From: DAOVGZ01 sp964477815
GTDB taxonomy: Bacteria > Babelota > Babeliae > Babelales > Vermiphilaceae
Assembly (NCBI GenBank): GCA_964477815.1
Contig: CAYZEO010000009.1
Coordinates: 1 to 29,978, forward strand
Length of the DNA stretch: 29,978 nt
Reading direction: 5' to 3'
The notes under the pieces are model-generated. The model was given only the letters and a program-made list of their open reading frames with translations, had not been told where the DNA came from and ran no database searches. Each line of letters opens with the position of its first letter. Positions within the stretch are counted from its first letter, which is position 1. Made by a program: the position numbers and the translations under genes. Below are positions 6,800 to 13,971 of the stretch, piece after piece.

Positions 6800-7642
6800 T
6801 TACAAAGATATTCCTTTCTGCTTGTTTCCACTTTTTCTTTGCTGCGGACTTCTGCTAGAAATCTTTTGTTGAGTGATAACGGCCTTTTTAGACGAAGGCT
6901 TATTTTTTTTATAAGAGTTCTTTTTTTTGTTCATACTTGCTGAAGTTCGACCAAAAATATTTTTTTCGTACTGTCTCGATCTTTTTTTTATCAGCTCAAA
7001 CTGCTGCTTGTACCGCTCAACAATAGCCTGATCATTCAGCACAAGCACATTCTCCTGATTCCTAAGCCTAGCTGAATGTGTAAAGTTAAATGACCCTGTC
7101 CAAACAATCGAAAAATCGTAAATATTTTTATCAAAAATAACAAACTTGTTATGCATAATATCTGATGCATGGCTACCCGCAGGTTGCTTTCCGCAATATA
7201 CAAATGGACACACCTTTCCTTCACATAGCATATCTACTTTTCCATGCTTATTTTTGCAACACACCCGATCAACAACAACTTCAACCTTAACTCCTCCTTT
7301 TTGCGCATCAAGAAGTGCACGTGCAATAACAGCATCAGTCAACAAAAAGGCCGCCACCCAAATTTTCTTTTGTTCACATGCTATCAAATCCAACAAAACA
7401 GATCGAACATCATCGTCGGGAGTAAAAAACACCTGCGTGACACTGCTTTTTTTTCTATCTACACGTAACGCACGCTTGACCCGCTCTTTACTCTTCTCTG
7501 TTCGAACAGTCGCACTATCAACACCTACAATAAAGTTAGTAGCGCCAAAACTGGACGGCAAATAAGAATGTGATGAATAAACAAGTGAAGAGAAAAAGAA
7601 TGCTAAGGGGAAAAATATGGCCGGATTACATCTTTGCTTCAT
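6800..7642 (-). CDS. Exported phospholipase-D-superfamily protein, nuclease-like
   Basis: A 280-residue protein from the ATG at 7642, which gives a clear signal peptide (MKQR, then a hydrophobic run to about residue 24). The frame is open to 7681 but the longer start would bury the signal. A single HKD motif, HNKFVIFD (His164, Lys166, Asp171), followed by TGSFNFT, is typical of single-HKD enzymes such as Nuc-type endonucleases and cardiolipin hydrolases, which act as dimers. A Cys-rich insertion precedes it (CC at about 128, then three Cys to residue 150). The last 70 residues are Lys/Ser/Gln-rich and could bind nucleic acid or anionic surfaces. Signal plus HKD suggests a periplasmic or secreted nuclease or phospholipase; the substrate is open. 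It is convergent with the pseudouridine synthase gene. Confidence 0.85.
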   Translation of the reverse strand: MKQRCNPAIFFPLAFFFSSLVYSSHSYLPSSFGATNFIVGVDSATVRTEKSKERVKRALRVDRKKSSVTQVFFTPDDDVRSVLLDLIACEQKKIWVAAFLLTDAVIARALLDAQKGGVKVEVVVDRVCCKNKHGKVDMLCEGKVCPFVYCGKQPAGSHASDIMHNKFVIFDKNIYDFSIVWTGSFNFTHSARLRNQENVLVLNDQAIVERYKQQFELIKKRSRQYEKNIFGRTSASMNKKKNSYKKNKPSSKKAVITQQKISSRSPQQRKSGNKQKGISL

Positions 7643-8034
7643 TTTCCTGCTACCCTCATTAAAATTAACAAAATATTGCACGATTCTATCAAAAAATAGC
7701 CGAATGTCCAGCCAGAGCTCCTATTGCCACCTGAAAAAGCCCAATAGCCTCTCTTAAAGGCCGTATCAACCTTAAAAAAGGTATTTGGCTTATTTTTACG
7801 CTATAGATCCTCACTCAAATCATCGACCAGGAGGGAAAAAGCCTTATAATTAAGCTTTTTTCTTGAATCCTTGCCAGATAAATGGTTAGTCTGAAGTTAA
7901 CTCAGGAGAGTTGCGCCAAGCCATCTCTTCTTCTCAAGTCCGGAGTCTTTTTTTCGATATGTGGTTGCGGGTAGGGAAAAATGTTTAACAGATGTTGTTA
8001 CATTTTTTTAACAATAACCACAAAGGAGTTAATT
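7643..8034. other. Divergent intergenic region with possible structured leader
   Basis: This 392-bp region separates the minus-strand PLD-like gene from the plus-strand repeat-protein gene and must hold both promoters, although none is clear. AAAAAGC and GCTTTTTT at about 7836-7860 form a small terminator-like hairpin. AACTC-AGGA-GAGTT at about 7899-7912 forms a tetraloop hairpin. A T-rich tract follows at 7947-7954. The layout could be an RNA leader, but I match it to no known riboswitch. Confidence 0.35.
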
Positions 8035-8466
8035 ATGAAAAAACAACTCTTATCAACAATAATCACCCTCGGACTTGTGTTCGCTGCTGGCAACACCGTT
8101 GCCAAAAGCTATGAGCACCAGATCCAGAAGTTTAGACAAAAAATCCAAAAGGCTCGATTCCAAAAGAACAAGCAAATAAGCCATATTAAAGATATGGACA
8201 AACCGTGGGCCTTTAAGCAAAATAAAATCAACAAAGCGAAAGACCGCTGGAAAAGAAAACGCAATAGATTTAAAAACAAAATTCAATGGTTCAAGAATAA
8301 ACAAGATGACGGTGGCGACACCCCAGGTGATGACAATCCAGACATCCCAGGCGATGACAACCCAGACATCCCAGGCGATGACAACCCAGATATCCCAGGC
8401 GATGACAATCCAGATATCCCAGGCGATGACAATCCAGATATCCCAGGTTCAGGAACTGCTGGCTAA
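8035..8466 (+). CDS. Secreted repeat protein with basic body and acidic tail
   Basis: A 143-residue exported protein. The ATG at 8035 has AGGAG 7 nt upstream and is followed by a standard signal peptide (MKKQLLSTIITLGLVFAAG, cleavage near AKS); the frame is open from 7981 but that start is less likely. The mature body (about residues 25-95) is rich in Lys, Arg, Gln and Trp. The tail is five perfect copies of the 8-residue unit GDDNPDIP (about residues 98-137) ending in GSGTAG. The protein is therefore strongly bipolar in charge. No family is recognised. A terminator at 8493-8534 makes it a single-gene transcript at its 3' end. Confidence 0.8.
   Translation: MKKQLLSTIITLGLVFAAGNTVAKSYEHQIQKFRQKIQKARFQKNKQISHIKDMDKPWAFKQNKINKAKDRWKRKRNRFKNKIQWFKNKQDDGGDTPGDDNPDIPGDDNPDIPGDDNPDIPGDDNPDIPGDDNPDIPGSGTAG
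8326..8445 (+). repeat. Five tandem 24-bp repeats inside the secreted repeat protein
   Basis: Five in-frame 24-bp units, each encoding GDDNPDIP, span 8326-8445. Units differ only at synonymous third positions (AAT/AAC, ACA/ATA context), so the peptide is perfectly conserved while the DNA has drifted slightly. Confidence 0.95.
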
Positions 8467-8492
8467 ATTTCAAACATTTTGAAATAGCATAA

Positions 8493-8534
8493 ATAGAAAG
8501 CGTAACGTTGATCGCTACGCTTTCTATATTTTTT
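8493..8534 (+). terminator. Rho-independent terminator of the repeat-protein gene
   Basis: A perfect 12-bp stem (8493-8504 with 8516-8527) with an 11-nt loop, followed by a run of six T (8529-8534). Confidence 0.88.
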
Positions 8535-8573
8535 ATTGTGTTTCAAGCATCCCCCAAAACTAACACTACGGTT

Positions 8574-8633
8574 TTTCTTGATTATTTACCCAAAAGGGTG
8601 CACAGTGAAATAGGGCATTAGGTAATCAAGAAA
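8574..8633 (+). promoter_or_regulatory. Inverted repeat overlapping the ribosome site of the efflux operon
   Basis: TTTCTTGATTA (8574-8584) is exactly complementary to TAATCAAGAAA (8623-8633). The right arm runs into the AAGG ribosome site just upstream of the GTG start at 8642. As RNA it would form a hairpin masking part of that site; as DNA it could be a split operator. Confidence 0.5.
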
Positions 8634-8641
8634 GGTTTGCT

Positions 8642-10021
8642 GTGAATAATCATCGCGCAACCGTGGGCAAAACAACCTGTTTTCTTATCGCTTTGTTATG
8701 TTTAACCTGTTCATTTTCTTCTTTATTAAATCGAGAAAATATATTCACAAATTTTCCAACTGGTAACGGCAAAAAAAGCATATTGTCTATCGAAGATGCC
8801 ATACAAACAGCGTTTCGCAACAGAAGAGATTTAGAAGCCTATATTTATGCAAAACGAGCAAGTAAAAACAGCGAGCGTGGTGCGCTGGCTGGATATTTTC
8901 CACAAATACAATTAAGCACAAATCTTGCAAAAACAGCGCCTTCGATTCTTTACGACTCTAACGGCCTATCTCAAAAGTTCTGTCCCGATACAACATCAAA
9001 TCGTGGCGTATCGTTCAACTTCTCTCAGCTGATTTTTGACGGCGGAGGACCTGTTCTTGATTATAGAATTGCTAAAGAATCAACAAATGTTTTACGTGCT
9101 GAAAAACGACAGCTCAAACAGAGTATTAAAATCGGCACAGTATCATCATATTTAGAACTTCAAAAAATACTTTTGCAAAAAGATTTTTATCATATGCGTG
9201 ACAAATCTTCTAAATTATCATTCGCTCTTAACTCTGGCCGACGCGCAGTTGGACAGTTAAGTAATACTGATTGGTTGTCAGCACTTTCGGAATACACATC
9301 AGAGCAATCTGCAATTGCTAATTATCCGTTCGAAATTGAATCTGCAGTGAGCAGCTTAGAACGCGAATTAAATGAACATATCAACCCGGAGCAACTTGAC
9401 CTTTCTGTTGAAGGAATAGCAGCTGTAGAACTAGAGCCTCTTGACTATTACATTATGCTATCAATAAAAAATAGACCCGACCTTGAAGCTCAAAAATATA
9501 GAGTAAAACAAGCAAATTTGAGAGAAAAAAAATATAAGCGTGTTTATCTTCCAACCGTCAACATCTATGCACAGGCTTCCGACGTAAAACTTGGAAGACA
9601 CAACAGTAATAGAACAGCTTCTTGGTCGGCAGGCGTGGAATTAGGCTGGAATTTTGACGGCCTGGGGAGTGCACACACATCTCGACTGTACAAAAACCAA
9701 AAAACCCAATATCTACTTCAAGAAAAAGACCTTGAACTTCAAATCAGGAATGATGTTATATCAGCTTTCTTTCAAACAAAAAAATTAATAAATCAACTCA
9801 AGGCTGCACAATTTGATTTTGAACGGGCACAATCACGGCTCAGATCAAACGAAACACGATTCAAAATTGGGTCTATTTCTCAGTCAGATTTTGCTCAGGT
9901 AGAGGTGGACTATGAACAATCCCGTTACTCTCTCGATTCATTGAAAATAGATGTACGAGGCTCATATCAAAATCTTCTTTTTGTTTGTGGTTACCCTAAA
10001 GAACTTCAAAACCACATGTAG
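8642..10021 (+). CDS. TolC-family outer-membrane efflux protein
   Basis: A 459-residue outer-membrane channel subunit for a tripartite pump. A hydrophobic export signal (about residues 10-28) is followed by the two-fold OEP repeat. Typical segments are the SIEDAIQTAFRNRRDLEAY helix near residue 48 and its second-half counterpart (PLDYYIMLSIKNRPDLEAQ), separated by long heptad-rich helices. Beta segments such as GVSFNFSQLIFDGG and AGVELGWNFDG would form the barrel. The start is GTG, 7 nt after AAAGG. It opens a four-gene pump operon; the adaptor gene starts 9 nt after its stop. Confidence 0.9.
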   Translation: MNNHRATVGKTTCFLIALLCLTCSFSSLLNRENIFTNFPTGNGKKSILSIEDAIQTAFRNRRDLEAYIYAKRASKNSERGALAGYFPQIQLSTNLAKTAPSILYDSNGLSQKFCPDTTSNRGVSFNFSQLIFDGGGPVLDYRIAKESTNVLRAEKRQLKQSIKIGTVSSYLELQKILLQKDFYHMRDKSSKLSFALNSGRRAVGQLSNTDWLSALSEYTSEQSAIANYPFEIESAVSSLERELNEHINPEQLDLSVEGIAAVELEPLDYYIMLSIKNRPDLEAQKYRVKQANLREKKYKRVYLPTVNIYAQASDVKLGRHNSNRTASWSAGVELGWNFDGLGSAHTSRLYKNQKTQYLLQEKDLELQIRNDVISAFFQTKKLINQLKAAQFDFERAQSRLRSNETRFKIGSISQSDFAQVEVDYEQSRYSLDSLKIDVRGSYQNLLFVCGYPKELQNHM

Positions 10022-10030
10022 GATCGAGAA

Positions 10031-11248
10031 ATGAATAATAAAAAGCTCATAAGAGGAGCAATTTTTTTAACCATCATCACTTCCGTCACTGGCTATATCT
10101 ACTACAAGGCAACGAAAAAAACAGAAAAAAAACTTTTTAAAACAGAACGATTACACCGACGCAACATCACACAAGTCATCAACGCCACCGGAAAGTTAGA
10201 AGCGAAGGGAACTATTAATATCGGTTCGTTAATCAATGGTATTGTTGAACAACTGTACGTTGAAGAAGATCAACAGGTCAAACAGGGGCAGCTTCTTGCA
10301 AAAATCGATGATGGAAAAGGCGATACAGTTGTTAAACAAGCAGCAGGCCAAGTTGCTCAGGCAAAAGCAAATTTAGACTATCAAAAAGAGTCGTATGCTC
10401 GACAAAAAAAGTTGTACAAGGATGGTCATATTTCAATCGACGAATTCCAAAAAGCTCAGCAATCACTTGATTCTTCAATCGCCAGTTTTGCAACACAAAA
10501 GGCTTACCACGAACAAGCGCTGTTGGAATTTAATAACAAAAAAATAACATCTCCTATCGACGGTGTAGTAATCAGAAAAAACGTATCACTACGAGAAGGT
10601 GTGGCAAACTTTTCTCCCCCAACAATTTTGTACACACTTGCTGAAGACATAAGAAAAATGAAAGTTGAGCTTGAAATCGATGAGACAGATATTGGAAAAG
10701 TAAAAGTCGGTCAAAAGGCAAAGTTAACTTGCGATACGTATCCACACAGAGCAACATACGGAACAATTAGTGAAATTAGCAGTGCGCCAATAGATGATGG
10801 CTCAACAGTTGCTTACAAAGCTATTATAAAGGTTGACAATAAAGATCTTTCTTTAAAACCAGGTATGACTGTTCATGCTCGCATTGTTGTTGGATGCAAA
10901 AAAAATATTCTCTCCATTCCTGGTTATCTTTTTTCTATCAATAAAAAATTACTACGGGTTGTAGCAAAGAAGAAAAACTATGCGTACAAACCTCTTGATA
11001 CAAAAACAAAAAAAGCCTTCAAGGCCAAGATGAAAAATAAAGAAAATCCTATAAAAAGAGTCTGGGCATTCCAAGATGGCGCATTTGTACAAAAATTGAT
11101 AGAGATCGGCATCACAGATAATGCTTTCTTTGAAATCGTATCAGGACTAGATGGCACAGAGGAAATAGTCATTGATGTCGCAGAGCCAGATGCTATGGAA
11201 AAAATGTACAAACAACTCTTTGGCGGCGGACTGGGGCAAAAAAAATGA
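10031..11248 (+). CDS. MacA/HlyD-type periplasmic adaptor protein
   Basis: A 405-residue membrane-fusion protein. It has one N-terminal membrane anchor (about residues 8-24), the first half of a lipoyl-like domain (GTINIGSLINGIVEQLYV, about 60-78), a helical hairpin (about 95-165, long Ala/Gln/Lys heptads), the second lipoyl half (TSPIDGVVI near 174) and beta-barrel and membrane-proximal domains. It links the inner-membrane ABC transporter to the TolC-like channel. It is slightly longer than E. coli MacA (about 370) because of a Lys-rich insertion near residues 310-340. Its stop codon overlaps the next gene's start (ATGA), indicating translational coupling. Confidence 0.9.
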   Translation: MNNKKLIRGAIFLTIITSVTGYIYYKATKKTEKKLFKTERLHRRNITQVINATGKLEAKGTINIGSLINGIVEQLYVEEDQQVKQGQLLAKIDDGKGDTVVKQAAGQVAQAKANLDYQKESYARQKKLYKDGHISIDEFQKAQQSLDSSIASFATQKAYHEQALLEFNNKKITSPIDGVVIRKNVSLREGVANFSPPTILYTLAEDIRKMKVELEIDETDIGKVKVGQKAKLTCDTYPHRATYGTISEISSAPIDDGSTVAYKAIIKVDNKDLSLKPGMTVHARIVVGCKKNILSIPGYLFSINKKLLRVVAKKKNYAYKPLDTKTKKAFKAKMKNKENPIKRVWAFQDGAFVQKLIEIGITDNAFFEIVSGLDGTEEIVIDVAEPDAMEKMYKQLFGGGLGQKK

Positions 11249-12474
11249 ACATTCTGATTCTTTTCAGATCATCTCTGCGAGCACTAGAAAAACATAAAAT
11301 TCGTTCCTTTCTGACCATTCTCGGCATCATGATTGGCATCTGCGCAATAATTATTACGTTCTCTATCGGTCGCGGCGCAGAAGAAGCCGTTGCCTCACAG
11401 ATTTTGAGCATGGGCGAAAATGCCGTTTACATTCTGCCCAGCACTTTCATAAAACATGGCGGTCTTCGTGGCAATGTAAAATCAACACGCCTGCGTTGGA
11501 GAGATGTTAAAGCTATTAAAACTCAAGCTCCAGAAATTCGCGAAATAAGCCCAATGCACATGACAGCACAAACTCTTGAATACAGAGGCGTAACGGCACA
11601 GCAAAATGTCGTTGGTTGTTATCCAAACATGTCAAAAATTGATGGCAATGAAATTGACAAAGGAGACTACTTTAACAATTACCACTTAAAAAATCGTAGC
11701 AATGTTATTGTTCTTGGATCAAAACCAGCACAAGAACTGTTTAAAGGTAAAAACCCGATCGGAAAAGTCATTCTTGTCAACAAGCAACCATGCAAAGTTA
11801 TTGGCGTTCTTAAAAAAAAGGCACACTATTTTGGCCCTAGGGACCCAAATGAACAGGCATTCATTCCATTCACAACATCAAAAAAAATATGTCGCCTCCC
11901 TGGAGAAGCGGAAGATGAATTGACAGCAATATCAATACGCCTTTATCAACACGTTGATGCCAGTCAATTCCGTAGAAAACTGTTCAATATTTTACGCTTT
12001 ACTCACCACATAAGAAAAGATGAAGAACCTCCATATGTCATTTTTGACACACAAACTCTCGGTCAAGTTGCACGTGATGCAGCTGCAATTATCAGAATGT
12101 TTGGACTTTTTGCCGCATCCATTTCACTTATTGTCGGAAGTATCGGCGTGATGAATATAATGCTTGTGTCGGTCAAAGAAAGAACTAAAGAAATAGGTTT
12201 ACGCATGGCCGTTGGCGCAACACAAAGACTGATTAGATTGCAATTTTTATTTGAATCAACAGCTTTATGTTTTATAGGAGGACTTATTGGCGTTGCACTC
12301 GGACTGCTTGGCCAATTTGCTATCGGTTATGGAACAAGTCTAAAACCAGTTATTGAAGTTGGTCCGATGCTTGTTTCTTTGATCGTTACCATTTTAATAG
12401 GAATCTTCTTTGGGTACTATCCGGCATATCAGGCCTCACAGCTCAATCCTGTGGAAGCTCTTCTTGATCGGTAA
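11245..12474 (+). CDS. MacB-like ABC transporter permease (FtsX fold)
   Basis: A 409-residue inner-membrane permease. It has an N-terminal membrane helix (FLTILGIMIGICAIIITFSIG), a large periplasmic MacB core domain (about residues 45-270), then three membrane helices at the C-terminus with the FtsX-family signature VKERTKEIGLRMAVGA. Unlike E. coli MacB, the ATPase is a separate protein, encoded by the next gene 9 nt downstream. MacB-type pumps are mechanotransmission exporters that move periplasmic substrates such as peptides, lipoproteins or siderophores out through TolC; the substrate here is not known. Confidence 0.93.
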   Translation: MNILILFRSSLRALEKHKIRSFLTILGIMIGICAIIITFSIGRGAEEAVASQILSMGENAVYILPSTFIKHGGLRGNVKSTRLRWRDVKAIKTQAPEIREISPMHMTAQTLEYRGVTAQQNVVGCYPNMSKIDGNEIDKGDYFNNYHLKNRSNVIVLGSKPAQELFKGKNPIGKVILVNKQPCKVIGVLKKKAHYFGPRDPNEQAFIPFTTSKKICRLPGEAEDELTAISIRLYQHVDASQFRRKLFNILRFTHHIRKDEEPPYVIFDTQTLGQVARDAAAIIRMFGLFAASISLIVGSIGVMNIMLVSVKERTKEIGLRMAVGATQRLIRLQFLFESTALCFIGGLIGVALGLLGQFAIGYGTSLKPVIEVGPMLVSLIVTILIGIFFGYYPAYQASQLNPVEALLDR

Positions 12475-12483
12475 AGGAACTGA

Positions 12484-13158
12484 ATGGCTTTATTACTTGC
12501 AAAAGATATTACAAAAACATATTCGGTTGGAACGAGAAAACTAACTGTTTTGCACGACGTTAGTTTGCAAGTCAATCAAGGGGAGTTTTTAGCAATTGTT
12601 GGCAAGTCAGGATCTGGAAAATCAACTTTAATGAACATTCTTGGCTGCCTCGACACAGCAACAAGCGGGCACTACGAAATAGAAGGAAAAGATGTATCTG
12701 CCATGACAGTTGATCAACTCGCACAGATCAGAAACGAAAAAATAGGCTTTATTTTCCAACGATATCACCTTCTCCCAGACATGACGGCACTAGAAAATGT
12801 TGAACTTCCACAATTATATGCAAACAAATCAGAAAGCTCGTCAAAAGAGCAGGCAATGAAAATGTTAAGCCTTGTGGAGCTTGCTGACAGGATGCACCAC
12901 TACCCATCAGAACTTTCTGGAGGAGAACAACAACGCGTTGCAATCGCACGGGCCCTTTCAAATTCACCGAGTATTATTCTTGCCGATGAACCAACAGGAA
13001 ATCTTGATTCAGCAACAGAAGAAACCATCATGCAATTAATAAGAAAACTAAATAAAGAGCAGGGCGTTACCATCGTTATGATTACACACGATGAGCACGT
13101 TGCACAAGAAGCCGGTCGAGTAATTCGATTACATGATGGAAAAATTGTTAACAACTAA
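12484..13158 (+). CDS. ABC transporter ATP-binding protein, LolD/MacB type
   Basis: A 224-residue nucleotide-binding subunit that powers the adjacent permease. Walker A is GKSGSGKST (40-48), the signature is LSGGEQQ (144-150), Walker B is IILADEP (164-170) followed by TGNLD, and the switch His lies in ITHDE near residue 203. GFIFQRYHLLPDMTALENV is the usual Q-loop region of the LolD/MacB group. It begins 9 nt after the permease stop with AAAGGA upstream. No terminator separates it from the following secreted-protein gene. Confidence 0.94.
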   Translation: MALLLAKDITKTYSVGTRKLTVLHDVSLQVNQGEFLAIVGKSGSGKSTLMNILGCLDTATSGHYEIEGKDVSAMTVDQLAQIRNEKIGFIFQRYHLLPDMTALENVELPQLYANKSESSSKEQAMKMLSLVELADRMHHYPSELSGGEQQRVAIARALSNSPSIILADEPTGNLDSATEETIMQLIRKLNKEQGVTIVMITHDEHVAQEAGRVIRLHDGKIVNN

Positions 13159-13185
13159 AAAACTTTAAATTTGGAGAGTTTATCG

Positions 13186-13971
13186 ATGAAAAGTAAAGTT
13201 TTCATACTTTTATCATTCTTCATACCTGTTACAAAACATCTTCAAACACTAGGGATGCTCAACAAAAAAATCCGTAAAACCAATACCATTCAAAAAAAAT
13301 TTGACAACATAATATGCAAACTAAATAAAGAAAAACAAAAAAAAACATGGCTCAAAAAACAGAAAGCAAAAAAGAAGGGCAATCTACGACCTAAATGGGA
13401 CAGACCCTGGCGAACCGAGAAGAAAAAGAAAAAAGCATTCGACCTTCAACTTCTTAACAAAATAAAACAATCGAACATCTCTTTTATAAAAAAGAAAAAA
13501 AATAATATTTCCGACCTTAATTTTCAGAAAAAATACACAGTAACTTTAAAAAAAAGAAAAACATTAACGGATAAAATAAATATAAAGCAAAAGCTTACTA
13601 TCCCCCAACTTGCAATCATCAAATGCTTAAAAGGTTATTGTCACACAGCCCAGAGTGAAACAAGCTCCTTTAAAATTCTTGTTGAACTAACAAAAAATAA
13701 AAACATTCAAAAACAAATTCAAAAACTTGCGGCTAAAAAAAACAAGAATCTTATAAAACTTTTTGAAGAAACATTTGTTCAATCGAAAAAAAAGAAAAAA
13801 ACAAAGCAAATTATCAATCGACAAGATCAAATTAAAACAATTATAAAAAACTGTAATCCGAAACTTGACAAATTCGAACGGAAAGCAAATTTAACTCTAT
13901 TTGATTCAGAAACAAAAAAATGCAGACAAAAGATAGTACAAAAACTTTTTGAACCTCCAAAAAATATCTAG
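13186..13971 (+). CDS. Exported lysine-rich protein of unknown function
   Basis: A 261-residue protein with a signal-peptide-like start (MKSKVFILLSFFIPVT) and an extremely basic remainder dominated by Lys, Asn, Gln and Ile. The frame is open to TTG 13171, but GGAG at 13173-13176 is placed to serve ATG 13186. Four Cys are present (residues about 44, 147, 153 and later pairs near the end), allowing disulfides if exported. It follows the pump ATPase by 27 nt without a terminator, so it is probably the last gene of the efflux operon. Its stop overlaps the convergent tamB stop by 4 bp. No family recognised; a cargo or accessory role for the pump is a guess from position. Confidence 0.7.
   Translation: MKSKVFILLSFFIPVTKHLQTLGMLNKKIRKTNTIQKKFDNIICKLNKEKQKKTWLKKQKAKKKGNLRPKWDRPWRTEKKKKKAFDLQLLNKIKQSNISFIKKKKNNISDLNFQKKYTVTLKKRKTLTDKINIKQKLTIPQLAIIKCLKGYCHTAQSETSSFKILVELTKNKNIQKQIQKLAAKKNKNLIKLFEETFVQSKKKKKTKQIINRQDQIKTIIKNCNPKLDKFERKANLTLFDSETKKCRQKIVQKLFEPPKNI

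Noticed and set aside
7880..8034. Cyclic di-GMP-type riboswitch in the leader
   Set aside because: A tetraloop hairpin and a GCGCCAAGCC segment superficially resemble parts of that class, but the second helix and conserved 3' core are not there.
8326..8445. CRISPR array
   Set aside because: The 24-bp repeats are directly adjacent without spacers and are in frame inside a protein gene.
8291..8473. Minus-strand ORF with Gly/Cys/His repeats
   Set aside because: It is the antisense of the GDDNPDIP repeats and has no ribosome site; the plus-strand gene has signal peptide and terminator.
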